The translations under genes and the position numbers were made by a program. From Pohlia nutans (taxonomy: Eukaryota; Streptophyta; Bryopsida; Bryales; Mniaceae): a stretch of DNA of 64,000 nucleotides. The notes under the pieces are model-generated. The model had not been told where the DNA came from. It saw only the letters and a list, made by a program, of their open reading frames with translations, and did no database searches. Location of the stretch: contig CM040103.1 in the NCBI GenBank assembly GCA_022496805.1, forward strand, positions 4,978,001-5,042,000, in the 5' to 3' direction. The stretch's first letter is position 1; every line of letters starts with the position of its first letter. This document shows positions 31,467 to 41,642 of this stretch, piece after piece.

Positions 31467-32140
31467 TCCTTAAACATCAATACAACCCCTTGGATTTGGT
31501 TTTTAGGGTTTTCAAACCACTTTGACCATGAATTGCTAATTATGAATAAAAATAGTATCTTTTCAAGCATCATCTATAACAAAGATAGTATGTATCTATA
31601 TTTTCAAAATGTAAATCATTTCTACATTTTGATGTTAAGATTCAAAAAGACTCCTTTCTATCTAAATGAGGAAATATCATTTAATCCAAACTGTCCAACC
31701 GTCCAATTTTTGGACGGTGTACAAATTTCATCCATGTTTTCTCATCCATCATGCACTTTTCGCAAAAAAAGAATACTACAAAATTCTATGGCAAAGAGGA
31801 TAGCTTTATGCATGTGTGATCCGATTAAAAAGGGGATGACTTGTGAAAAAATTATGCCTCATTTCATGTTGCAGTGATTCACCAAATTTTTTGAAGATTG
31901 TAGTCTAAATGTGCTCTTGAAACAATAAACTCATAAAATTAAGCAACCAAAAAATCTTCAAAAATCACTACACTTAGAGTATAACATTTCAACCCACCAC
32001 GACAAATTTCATCCATAGATTGTCAACATCTTATTTGTAATTGAATTACAAAATAATCTTGAATTTTAAATTTTATACAAAATATTGTTGATAGCAATTG
32101 CAAATCTAATCATATGGATAGAATCTAAAATTTATAAAAG
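31463..32140. mobile_element. TTAA-type element, relative of 17441-17988, right end lost
   Basis: It starts at TTAA 31463-31466 with TCCTTAAACATC. From about 31700 it matches 17471-17860 in order (TTTTTGGACGGTGTACAAAT, GCCTCATTTCATGTTG, ATCACTACACTTAGAGTAT). The matching right terminus is not seen. The open frame at 31533-31877 lies in this repeat. Confidence 0.55.
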
Positions 32141-32828
32141 ATAGAGAAAGATGAAGTTACATCAAGAACTTCAAGGCATGTAAACATGATGCCATGATGG
32201 TGCATTGAAATGCAATTAAGATAGTTTGGTGCCAACCTCTATACCAACGTGGTATGGATAAAATGACACTAAAATGACATGTATTTGATAGCCTTTGGTG
32301 TCAAAATGGCACCAAAATAATCTGACCCAACTTTTTTGATGTAAAAAGGATTGAAAAGAGTCGTTCATATTTGTAAACAATCCAAGGGTGCTAATTGCTT
32401 GGAAAAAAGTAATTGGGACCTATAAAAGTTTGGGTGGTTGGCATGTGCACCTGGGTAATGTGAAGAATCCTTCCTCATTATTTTGTAAGCACAGCAGAGT
32501 TGAATTCCCCATATGACCCAAATCCCCAATTCCTAGTACAATCATATCTCAAATACATGTCGTCATCGAATGACCGGACATCTAGTGTGCACATGACTCA
32601 CTCAGTCACATTCTTTGTAAGGTAGTTTCTGCATTGTCATGGCTTTTGGCTTGAGAGTGTGTTTTTTATCATTATATTCATTAAAAAATTGTGCTTATTT
32701 GAAATGGATTCCAATGCATTGAAATATGTTTTCATCCAATATCTTATGAATAAGTTGTGAATTTTTGAAGTTTTGCTTGTAGGCTTTTTAGAAGTTATTG
32801 ACTTTGTAACTCTTCAGGTGTTATAGTA

Positions 32829-32990
32829 CACTTAATTAATGATGTATTTTGAGCTTACTTATAGGAATAAAGAGGCTATAGAAATAGAGAAACTATTTTG
32901 ATAGTACACTTACTTAATTAATGATCTATTTTGAGCTTACTTATACGAATAATTAAAGAGGCTATAGAAATAGAGAAACTATTTTGATAT
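32829..32990. repeat. Direct tandem repeat, two copies of about 80 bp
   Basis: TTTTGAGCTTACTTATA and GAGGCTATAGAAATAGAG followed by AAACTATTTTGATA occur twice in succession. The rest of 32140-33060 shows no gene. Confidence 0.7.
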
Positions 32991-33061
32991 GATATACTTG
33001 TGTAAAGAAGTCATTATCTGATAGAGGGAGAATAGTCTTGCAGGAAAGGTCTTTTTGTTTA

Positions 33062-33860
33062 GGGCCTCTTTACACTAGAGGCGGGAAGCCTTGAAGAGAG
33101 AAATTTCAGCCAATGAAAGGCCTAAAACCCAAGAAGACCAAAGAATGTCATTTTACACCATAAATTTTTAGTCCAAGGGACGGAAGGAGGAGAAAATGAC
33201 ATGAGCAACACTTTTGTCCTTCATGGCGACAGGGAGGTCACTCCATTGTCAAGTAGAACACTACGTGCGAGACAAAAAAATCTACTTTTTCTAAGTTGCA
33301 TCACAAAAATGAATCAAAATTTAAAATACCGTTTCTAACTAGAATGACGCAGAATTGAACTAAAACAATTACTATAAAAAATAATATGGCTAAAAATTTC
33401 AAAAAAATATTCAAAAGATGTTATCAAAGGTTATGTATATGTAGAAAAAATATCATAAAATTTAAAACTATCTATGCCATATAATATAGGGGTAGCAAAC
33501 TTGTCTCGCACGTGGTGTTCAACTTGACTATGGAGTGACCCCCCTTGTTAATGGCAAGAAAAGTGAACATTTTTCAAGGCCCCCAAATTTTGCGTCAAGC
33601 CCATGCCACCTCAAGAGGTGGGTTTAACGCAAAATCTGGGGGGCCGTTTGGCCAAAATTCTCACAACCAATCATTTTTTATTTTTCAAAAAATATGAAAA
33701 AAAATTTCTTAAAAAAACTTTAGCACTTTATTTTGTGGCCCCTTCTCACTTTACACTATATCTAAAGGCCGTCAAGTTCAAAGGTTGGCCTCTCAACGAT
33801 GAGCCATGGCCCTTGTGAGGTTTTCTCCACAGCTTCTTGCTTGTAGTGTAATGAGGGCCT
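33062..33860. mobile_element. Tourist/Harbinger-like element, about 0.8 kb, host of a nested MITE
   Basis: The left end GGGCCTCTTTACACTAGAGG follows TTA. The right end reads, on the minus strand, GGCCCTCATTACACTACAAG. A second inverted-repeat element (33236-33540) is nested inside. There is no transposase. Flank TTA on the left faces TTG on the right, so the target duplication is imperfect. Confidence 0.6.
33236..33540. mobile_element. Nested inverted-repeat MITE, 305 bp, about 38-bp ends
   Basis: GGTCACTCCATTGTCAAGTA then GAACACTACGTGCGAGAC on the left is matched by its complement at 33501-33540 with few changes. No clear target duplication is seen. It lies within the larger element at 33062-33860. 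Confidence 0.7.
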
Positions 33861-34052
33861 TGGTGGGGATTGATTTATTGTTAAGACAAGCAAACATTTT
33901 ATTCGTGTAGGCCTCGAAAGAGTACTAGAGCTTCTTTCTATCTATCTATCATTATCATAATTAGGTCCTCCATGACATTTCGAAATGAGTAGTTAGAACC
34001 TCGTCACTACAATATACTTGTTGGCTCTGAACTTGCTTATCTATGGCAACAT

Positions 34053-34312
34053 TTAACCCCTAATGCATGCAACAACCTCAATGTGCTCTACTGTTTCTCA
34101 CTTACACATTTGTTCAAAAAATTCTTTCACCATCTTCTTTACAAGAAAAAAATTTCAAAATTTTACAGCAACATGTCTTTTAGTTCTTACAAGGTTGACA
34201 AAAAAAATTGGCTCTGTAGGGTACGTTATTCTACAATAAACGTCACCTATGTGTGAATGTTCTTCGTTGTATGCGCACTCAATGAACAGGGGCAACCTCC
34301 TTTAGGGGTTAA
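34053..34312. mobile_element. TTAA-bounded inverted-repeat element, 260 bp
   Basis: TTAA stands at 34053-34056 and 34309-34312. The ends are CCCCTAATGCATGC and the complement of CCCCTAAAGGAGG. It is non-coding. Confidence 0.6.
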
Positions 34313-34371
34313 TAAACCATTGTTTTCTCACTACTTGCTCAAGATTATCTCAAATTCAATCTTTTTTGTCC

Positions 34372-35312
34372 CTAACCCCTAAAGGACCATGCTCATTCCT
34401 AAAATTTTGTCACTTTCTCGTGATGCTATCAAAAAGGCAATTGTATCTCTTGATTGGTATTCATGTAGAAAACTTCACTGTTGAAGTTCAAAAAGGACTT
34501 AGTCATAAGACTGTACATCAATTTTTAGAACAATCTACCATATATATTACATGATTATAAGGTTTGATCATAAGTTGATTTCTGAAAATTTGAATAAAAC
34601 CAACCTGTAGGTCATTCATTGCAAGCTTTCTCATAAATTCAAAAACCATGATTAGCGTTTGAAAGTTTAGGAGCATACAAAGATGTACTATATCTAGGTG
34701 CCCACAAAAAATGGTGTTCTAAAACTAAATACAACAACGATGATCGATTCTCTCAGTCGATTCTCAAAGATTTATGTTTGGGTGAAGTGACTTGTTGGTG
34801 ACTCGGTGAGCCGGTGTTTGTGATCGTTATTAATTTCTACATTGCAAAAATGTTTTAAAGAATTCAAATATATATTTGGAATATTCCAAAATATTCCCAA
34901 ATAATATAAAATATGTAGAAAAGATTCCAATTATTTTGAAAAGATTCCATTTAAAATATATTTAAACATTTTCCGTAATTATTTTATAGTGTTAATGATG
35001 CAGTAATGGCAAATATTTTACATATTGGACACTTCTTTTTTTTACAAATGTGACATCCAAGTGTGAAAACGCCCTTCAAGTCATCAACCACCCTAACTAC
35101 CATATCCCAAGTTCACCTACGTTGACGTTTTAGTTTTTTCCCGATGAATTAATCAACGTAATTGCAAATCTTGAAGGATTTTTGTGTTCTTGAAACGAAC
35201 ATTTTCAATTCTCTAGTTAATATTGAGTCAAAATTATGAAATCCAAACAAGTTATTAAAGTAATGAAATTATTCTTGGACACAATGTGTCCACCTGGTCC
35301 TTTAGGGGTTAA
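34372..35312. mobile_element. TTAA-type inverted-repeat element, 941 bp
   Basis: The left CTAA (34372-34375, one change from TTAA) is followed by CCCCTAAAGGACCATG. The right end is the complement of CCCCTAAAGGACCAGG and TTAA at 35309-35312. The interior has no transposase motifs; a 62-codon frame near 34366 starts in the terminal repeat and is not convincing. Confidence 0.7.
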
Positions 35313-36015
35313 AGGGTATCATAGAAGAACATTCCGCTTCAACGGAGGTAAACCTAGATGCTCTATTCAAGCTAGAATGCTATATTTTTAAAATAAATTA
35401 AAATTGAATCAAGCTTTTAGTTTTTAAGAGTCTATGATGACAAAGATCTACAATACAATTGAATTAACTGTAAACAGAAGGGGAGTTGAAGAGGAGTTGG
35501 AGAGGAGTCTCCTCTCTATAATTAAAATTTTTAACAACCATTGTTAATGAATAGTCCCTATGGTCGGGGCACTTGGCTTGAGGGAGCGGATGGGAACTCT
35601 CCTTTAACATTGGGGAGATTACAAGTTCCACGGCCCACGGTGGCGCAGGGTCTTGCTTTAAATTATTCTTCAACTCACCATAGACTAGTTTTGCCGTTTT
35701 TTTAAATTGAAAATGAGATGAAGGTGAGTATGAGGTGAGTTTTCACTTTGAGACACTCTTTTCGGTTAACTCTAATTACAAACAAACTAAACAAAACTTA
35801 TTTCATAATAAATACATGTCGATGTAATACTGAACGCAACTCAACATATCAATAAGTGTATGTTTTTTAAACTACAGATTCAATAACAAGTACTCAATAT
35901 CATCTTTAATAATATTTTTAATGAACTTCAGCTAAACAAGAAAAGATAAAAATAAAAAATAAAAGTTTGAAAATCTCATACTTAAAATAATGTAAAAGAA
36001 AGTGATATAAAAATA
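35313..36015. other. Upstream region of the MADS-box gene
   Basis: 35560-35680 repeats the segment seen at 7700-7790 and 15080-15160 (CTCTCCTTTAACATTGGGGA). The rest is AT-rich and should hold the MADS promoter. I see no gene here. Confidence 0.45.
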
Positions 36016-36016
36016 A

Positions 36017-36217
36017 CCATATATATAGCTGATGGTTGCAAACACTCGTAATTTTCAAATCGTTTTCTGTGACTGGAAGGTGAGCTCCTTTTGTTTTTTG
36101 TTTCCTTTAAATTTGGATATTACTTGAGAAACATATTTTTGATGTTTATAAGCTTTAGTAGTTACATTAAATTTATACGCATATACTTATTATTATAATT
36201 TCTTTTTTTGAAACCAG
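36017..36217 (+). promoter_or_regulatory. Probable TATA region and 5' UTR intron of the MADS-box gene
   Basis: CATATATATAG at 36019-36029 is a candidate TATA box. A donor after GACTGGAAG (intron from 36080, GTGAGC) and the acceptor AAACCAG ending at 36217, preceded by a T-rich tract, delimit a 138-bp leader intron 22 bases before the ATG. This is inferred from sequence only. Confidence 0.45.
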
Positions 36218-36239
36218 GATTGTAGCTTTTTATAACAAG

Positions 36240-36707
36240 ATGGGGCGCAATAAAATTGAAATCCGGCCATTAACAAAAGCATCGGCCATCAATGCCACGT
36301 TCAAGCAACGTAGGAAAGGACTGATGAACAAGGCTACAGAGTTGGCAATCCTGTGCAAGGCCCAAGTAGCTCTTGTGATTATTCCTGAGGATGGAAATGA
36401 AGTGCATGAGGTAATTATAAATGGAAACCTCCATGATATACTACGAAGGTATAACTATCACAAACGTGCAGAGTTTCAAGCTGAACAAGCCTCATCTTAT
36501 GGAAATTCAGACAATATGAGCGATCTCGGTTTTGAGAGCGAGGATGTACCATATACAGACCCGGCTTATACACTTTTGGATGATGGTGTGGATATGTCTG
36601 AAGAACCCAATTATGATTCACCAAGTACGATAGGCCAAATTCAAGAAAATCCACAACAATACTATGAGGAATTTGGGTATGAAGCTCAAGCTCTGGGACC
36701 TTTGTAG
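36240..36707 (+). CDS. MADS-box transcription factor, type I-like, 155 aa
   Basis: This is a DNA-binding regulator of the MADS family, acting in the nucleus as a dimer on CArG-type sites. Residues 1-60 form the MADS domain: MGRNKIEI at the N-terminus, then FKQRRKGLMNKATELAILC, with hydrophobic beta strands VALVIIP. There is no keratin-like K domain, the coding region has no intron, and the protein is short, which together suggest type I (M-type) rather than MIKC. The C-terminal 90 residues are acidic, rich in Tyr, Glu and Ser, without a known domain. Position 16-21 (SAINAT) departs from the usual KRRQVTF pattern, so binding could differ. The start is the first ATG, right after the leader-intron acceptor. 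The target genes are unknown. The frame is clean, but expression cannot be judged. Confidence 0.85.
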   Translation: MGRNKIEIRPLTKASAINATFKQRRKGLMNKATELAILCKAQVALVIIPEDGNEVHEVIINGNLHDILRRYNYHKRAEFQAEQASSYGNSDNMSDLGFESEDVPYTDPAYTLLDDGVDMSEEPNYDSPSTIGQIQENPQQYYEEFGYEAQALGPL

Positions 36708-36724
36708 ATATCAAGCTGCATATG

Positions 36725-36970
36725 TGTTGTGCCATGTGTAACAAGCGGCTAGTCGCGTAGTCTCTGCCTTAGTATTTACTTTTCCGGCTTATTTTTATTG
36801 TTCAACAGTCTAACTCCTGAAAACAAGCGGCTAGTTGCAAAGTCTCTACTTTAGTACTTATCCCAGATTTACTTTTCCAGCTTCATTTTATTGTTGACGT
36901 GCGTAACTCCTCAAAAACGAAGCATTTCCGTAATCTCTCCCCTGGTGGGCAGAGACAACAAACATAAACT
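36725..36970. repeat. Imperfect direct repeat downstream of the MADS gene
   Basis: AAGCGGCTAGT plus a TAGTCTCT block followed by TTTACTTTTCC occurs twice (about 36742 and 36824). The end of the stretch, TCTCCCCTGGTGGGCAGAGA then CAACAAACAT, resembles 17289-17325, so a dispersed repeat is present. Confidence 0.55.
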
Positions 36971-37170
36971 CAAAACTCTCCCAACGACGTTACTGAAACT
37001 AAGGCCACGAATCTGTAATTTCAATTCACTTAAAACTATTAAAGAATCGTTTCTAGAATTTTGTTTTTTTATTTGTTAGAGTGTTTAAATCAAAACTACT
37101 ATTTCAGGTTTCCATTTCATTCTATTAGTTACTGAAACTAAGGTCATGAATTTGTACTTTTCAATTGGTG

Positions 37171-37206
37171 AGAGTTTCAGGGTTTAGGGTTTAGGGTTTA
37201 AGGGTT
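37171..37206 (+). repeat. Short interstitial telomere-type repeat (TTTAGGG)
   Basis: AGGGTTTAGGGTTTAGGGTT gives about three units of the plant telomere repeat. Single or double units recur at 38243-38258. It is too short to be a telomere and may mark a repair scar, or may be a leader motif common upstream of plant ribosomal protein genes (telo box). Confidence 0.65.
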
Positions 37207-37442
37207 TGAAAATCGATACACTCAGAACTCTTTTATATCACCAATGTAGAATTTGACAAGACAAGTAGAATAGGGACTAGCTAGGGCAGTTTAGTAGTGA
37301 TATGGATGTTTCGTGCATGTGGCAGTTAGGGTTTCGTGCAGATGATGCTATGGATTATAGGTTCCGGCAGATGATGCCGGGATTGCGTACTTTTGCTGCG
37401 GCGATGAGAGTTCTGTGCTGACGCGGGCTTTCTTGTTGTGAA

Positions 37443-37705
37443 GAGGCGAAGAAGGCGTTCACGAAGGCGCGCAGGTCGTTCCAGAAGGATGCGGAGCTGA
37501 AGGTGTTTGGCATGCGCCACAAGCGCAGGGTGCAGATTGGCCTCAGCAGTATTCGCAAGAACAATGCACGTGTGATGGACGAGAGGTAATTCCGGCGTAT
37601 CCTTGAGGGAGTGCGCCGGATTGGCCTTCTGGACAACATTCAGCTCAAGCCTGGGATTGTCAAGCCTCATCGAGCAACGCTGCTGCAGGTTAGAAGGCTT
37701 TAGAT
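37443..37705 (+). pseudogene. Relic resembling cytosolic ribosomal protein S9 (uS4)
   Basis: In one frame the translation contains ARRSFQKDAELKVFG, MRHKRRVQIGLSSIRKNNAR and, after a stop near 37586, RRILEGVRRIGLLDN. These line up in order with the N-terminal half of plant RPS9/uS4 as I remember it (RRPYEKERLDAELK..., CKREL...ALSRIR, RRIFEGEALLRR...YGLLD). The similarity is partial, the frame is broken, and the RNA-binding S4 domain is missing. A telo-box-like TTTAGGG run at 37171-37206, typical of plant ribosomal-protein leaders, lies upstream. A misassigned decayed gene of another family is possible. Confidence 0.5.
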
Positions 37706-37934
37706 GTTGGATCAAATCATGCTAGTTTGCAATAGATTTTATTTATTTCTTTTGATGTGTTTTGTATCTTTGTGTTTTTTGATGAGCTGTGGGTAGGGTT
37801 TTGGTAGGTTTTGTGCAGATGCAGTGGATGGTGCTGTGTTGATTTCGCACTACAAGTAGAGGCGTTGTTTCTCACTCTGGAGGTTCCTGTTCATTGTCGC
37901 TTTTTACTGTACGTGCTTGTCTTAGATGATGAAT

Positions 37935-38222
37935 CGCACTCACCAAGTCCAACGAAAAAATTGGTGAGTGCGAAGTGGTGCACTCACCAAGTCCAACGAA
38001 AAAATTGGTGAGTGCGAAGTACACATTGGTGAGTGCGAAGTGGTGTACTCACCAAGTCCAACGAAAAAATTGGTGAGTGTGAAGTGGTGCCGTTTGACCG
38101 ACAGAAGGAGTGAAAAGCAACGCCTTCTCTTTGTAGTGGTAAAAGCAACGCTTTTCTCTTTGTAGTGAAAAGCAACGCCTTCTCTTTGTAGTGAAGAGCA
38201 ACGCATTCTTCTTGTAGTGTCG
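37935..38222. repeat. Two adjacent minisatellites, the first made of hairpin units
   Basis: Three units of about 45-60 bp contain CACTCACCAAGTCCAACG, then AAAAAATTGGTGAGTG. Each unit is itself a hairpin because CTCACCAA and TTGGTGAG are complementary. Next come four units of about 33 bp with AGCAACGC and TTCTCTTTGTAGTG. One unit of each type occurs singly, inverted, at 12590-12680, so this locus is an amplified version. The overlapping open frames are a consequence of the repeats. Confidence 0.75.
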
Positions 38223-38239
38223 TGACAGGAGAGCAAGTT

Positions 38240-39550
38240 GAAGGGTTTAGGGTTTAAGGTGCTGTGGTTCAAAAGTTTGTTGTGAAATGTGAAGATTATT
38301 TCATCGCAGGTGGATAGTCAGAGGCACGTTGAGTTGGATTTTCTTTCGACAGAGAGTTGAATCTTGATCTGACAAAAATGATATTTGTGACGGTTTCCGT
38401 CCTTGTACATAACATTCAGTAGCATGCACTGACTCTGTCTTGGCTCAACAGGAGATGGTGTGGAATATTCACACCCAATAGTACCTCATCAGTACCTAAT
38501 TGGACATGTGAAGGCTCGAGATGATGAGCACAGTGCTTGAAAGAAACGCAGTGGGCATTAAGGCTACTAAATGTCATGAAGTGGAGGAAGATGACGATGA
38601 ATGATGGTGGGTAGTAGGGGTTTTTTTTTTGGCTTTTTGTAGCCGGTTTGTTGTAAAAATCTATTGGGAGAATCACCATGTGGGAACATAATGAGAAGAA
38701 TGTCACCTCATGTAGCCACCAAGACAATGGATTGCACCGGTTGCAACCCAGGGACTTTGTGTGCAATACATAGTTTATGAAAAGGCCAAGATGTTGGATC
38801 AAAAAAGATAGGATGTATGGAAAAATAGAGATCCGTCACCAGGTTTTTGAAATAAGAATATTAAAAATAAGGGATCTAAAAGCCACCTCATTCACTTGCA
38901 TGCGAGCTTTGTAGTCTAAAGTTAGATGACGGAAAACCAAAAAACAAACCAAGGTGGGTAGCAATGATCCCTTATGCTACCAGCTTCTTAAAAGGCATGA
39001 TGTACATAAATTATTCACCTTTCATTATAAAGCATTCTATTTATTTATTTATTTAGATTTTTATCATCCATCTATATTTTGCATAAGTTCTTTATACCAT
39101 GTATCCTAGTGTGGCCATGTGTTGTTGGTCCATGTGTTCCCCGTGAATTCTATTTTTTATTCGATTTTTAGAATAATTTATTCATAATTCAATTCAATGT
39201 AGGAGTGATTAAATTCGATAAAAATCCATAACTATCACATCACAAGTTCAACGCCGTAAAACAACTTCAATGCATTTGTACAATCGGCATGTGCACAGTC
39301 TGTGAGATCTCAATGTAACATACAAACAAACTACCTTTCTTAATTATAATAGGATGTTTGTTGATCACACGGTTTTTTACTTTCAAAATTATTCTTTGAA
39401 AATTATTTACAATTGACCAATTGCATTTATATCACGTCAAAAGTATTAAAGAATTTAGTTTAGAATTTTCTTTGTACACAACATTTTGCAACAAACACAA
39501 AGATTGCTCCGACATCAACGGAATGACGGAGAATATACCTCATCGTTTTT
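38240..39550. other. Intergenic stretch without recognised gene
   Basis: 38420-38810 has an open frame on the minus strand (128 codons) without motifs. The remainder is AT-rich. I see no element with clear ends. Confidence 0.35.
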
Positions 39551-39736
39551 AAAGGCCATCACTCCATTAGTAGCTATGACTATAAGTGGCATTCAACTCC
39601 AAGAGGGGCAATGGACTTGCCTTGCACCACCTACTACACGGACTTCTACAAGTATCACATCATTATGTTACGGATGAATCCCAACCTGTTAGGATGGAGT
39701 CCAAAGGCTATTGAATGTTATGAAAAAATGAGTTGA
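39551..39736 (+). pseudogene. Coding-like fragment of an unidentified gene (C-terminal end)
   Basis: From AAAGGCCATCAC to the TGA at 39734-39736 a frame of 61 codons reads like a protein end, with WHSTPRGAMDLPCTTYYTDF and LRMNPNLLGWSPKAIECYEK. I do not recognise the family. No start, upstream exon or splice site is evident. A TTAA element begins six bases after the stop. It may be a gene remnant or chance. Confidence 0.25.
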
Positions 39737-39741
39737 TAGAC

Positions 39742-40313
39742 TTAACCCCTGAAGGACCACAACTATGTTTCTCTCTAAACGCTCCAAGATATCACTTCTC
39801 ATAAAAAGACAAATAGTCTTTGATCTCAAACTTTTTTGACCGATCCAACCGAAGGATATTTCAACCAACTTGAATTTATTACAACCTAAAAATTCCAACC
39901 GTTTAGGGTTCTTCAATAGTTAGATTATAAGCTTCAAAGTTGGTTGCACTTTTCTTTTGGCTTGTTGCCCAAGTTTCAAACTTTTTGAAAATGCCCAAAA
40001 TGCAAAGTTTAGTTTTAGATTTGCTAAAATGAATTAGGCAATTGTGTATATGGAGGCATTAGCTCATTGTGTACAAAATTTTAGATGCATAGCTCATTGT
40101 ATGAAAAGTTTCATGAGTTGCCCGCAATTAGATTTTCCATCTTTGCATGATTGTATCTTTTGATCTATACATCATCTACGTACGCAAATTACCATCCCAC
40201 CTTCGTTACAAAGTGAGTAGAATCACCACAAAATCTCAATAATTGAGGATCAATACTCATTCCATACTAAGCTGACCGAACTTGGAAAATCAGCTTTGGT
40301 CCTTTAGGGGTAA
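39742..40313. mobile_element. TTAA-type inverted-repeat element, 572 bp
   Basis: TTAA at 39742-39745 is followed by CCCCTGAAGGACCAC. The right end is the complement of CCCCTAAAGGACCAAAG with GTAA at 40310-40313. Frames inside are short and without motifs. Confidence 0.7.
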
Positions 40314-40599
40314 GCAATATAAAATTTATATCATCACTATGAAGAATGCCACATCTCTAATAAATTGTACTAAGAATTGTCAATAATTTGTTTTTAATTA
40401 AATTAAAAAATATTTTGAATTTTATGCTTTTTATTGTATAGTATAAAAATAGGAGATACAGAAATCAAATATATAATTGTAAAAATATAATATAAATTTC
40501 ATTTGTTGATATTTCAAGTTCAATTATCATTTCAAGTTGTATTTTATAATGAATTTTTGCAAATCTTCAAATGAGGAGATGGGTAGTATTCTTTTAGGG

Positions 40600-40815
40600 T
40601 TAAATATTTCTGCTAAAGGATCAAGATGTTTGAATTAGGCCTCATGATTTCTTTTGTTTAGCAATTTTAAAAAGGTCTTATATCAACTTCCATTTGTTTC
40701 TTGACTAACACATGTAATGTACTTCATTGATTCTTATGATATGAAAATTATTCCCATTTGAATTGTAATTTTCACAATAAATTCAATTGAAATTACTCTT
40801 GGTCCTTTAAAGATT
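40600..40815. mobile_element. Decayed TTAA-type element related to 42954-43198
   Basis: After TTAA at 40600 the interior (GATCAAGATGTTTGAATTAG, then GGCCTCATGATTT, TTGACTAACACATG, ATGTACTTCATTGATTCT) follows 42960-43190. The right end TTGGTCCTTTAAAG is degenerate. AGGG left of 40600 belongs to a preceding end. Confidence 0.5.
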
Positions 40816-40990
40816 GTGTAGCTCATAACATGAAGAATATATAATTATAGATGAAGATGCACTCTTCATCCATAATCATTCATAGACCTTCTAATTTCAT
40901 CCGTTGATTTTTGTTATCTAAAGGCTCATGATAAGTAAGGCAAGATGAAAAGATTATGAGATTCAACTTGCATGTGCTTCGATGGTCTTA

Positions 40991-41304
40991 GAGCCGCTTC
41001 ACACTATGGCTGTCCAAGTCGAGAGGTTGTGGGATTGAAAAAATAGGCAATAAAATATAGTTTTCATTTTTTATGAAAAGAAATCGATGACCTCTCAATC
41101 ATAGTTTGGGTTTCCATTCCCGTCCAACCCAAACATTCTTTCGTGTTGCCTTGATCAAAAAGTACTATCACGTAGGCATTTTAGAGAGCGACGGCCATTG
41201 AACTTTGCCCTTTAGTGTGAAAGGTCGAGAGGCCATGATTTCTTACAATTTGATTGATGGAAATCGACATCCTCTAGACCTTCGACCGTAGTGTGAAGCG
41301 GCCC
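40991..41304. mobile_element. Tourist/Harbinger-like MITE, 314 bp, TTA target
   Basis: The ends GAGCCGCTTCACACTATGG and, on the minus strand, GGGCCGCTTCACACTACGG are flanked by TTA at 40988-40990 and 41305-41307. A 3-bp TTA target with G-rich ends is typical of PIF/Harbinger MITEs. The fragment at 5640-5955 is a relative. It lies about 340 bp upstream of the CMO start codon and could affect that promoter. Confidence 0.75.
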
Positions 41305-41642
41305 TTATTCAATGAAATGATGTCATATTGGAGTTGAAAAGTCATCAACCGGTTGTAGATGAAGTGTGCTCGTTGTGGACGAAAACCTGTCAGGCATTTG
41401 GATGGATGAAATCCCCTGTATCTGGTTACCGTGCCCCGGTGGGGATGCTCCCACGCAACCTCACCACGCCCTGCAATTCCCCACGAAAGCCTCACACAAT
41501 GTTCACAATGGATTCATGATCGGCGATCGCCGTATGATTTTTTGTTTTTTTTTCCTGTTCAAGATCTTCGACAAAGCTCACCAGTTGTCCCGGCAATTGA
41601 TGTTTTGAGCATCATCACTGGCCTCTTGTAGGAGCAGCAATC

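Noticed and set aside
31533..31877. Plus-strand frame of 114 codons
   Set aside because: It lies in an AT-rich repeat whose other copies (about 200-735, 17441-17988) do not keep the frame.
37326..38272. Minus-strand frames of 129 and 110 codons
   Set aside because: The first is antisense to the ribosomal-protein-like relic and the second is the translation of the hairpin minisatellite.
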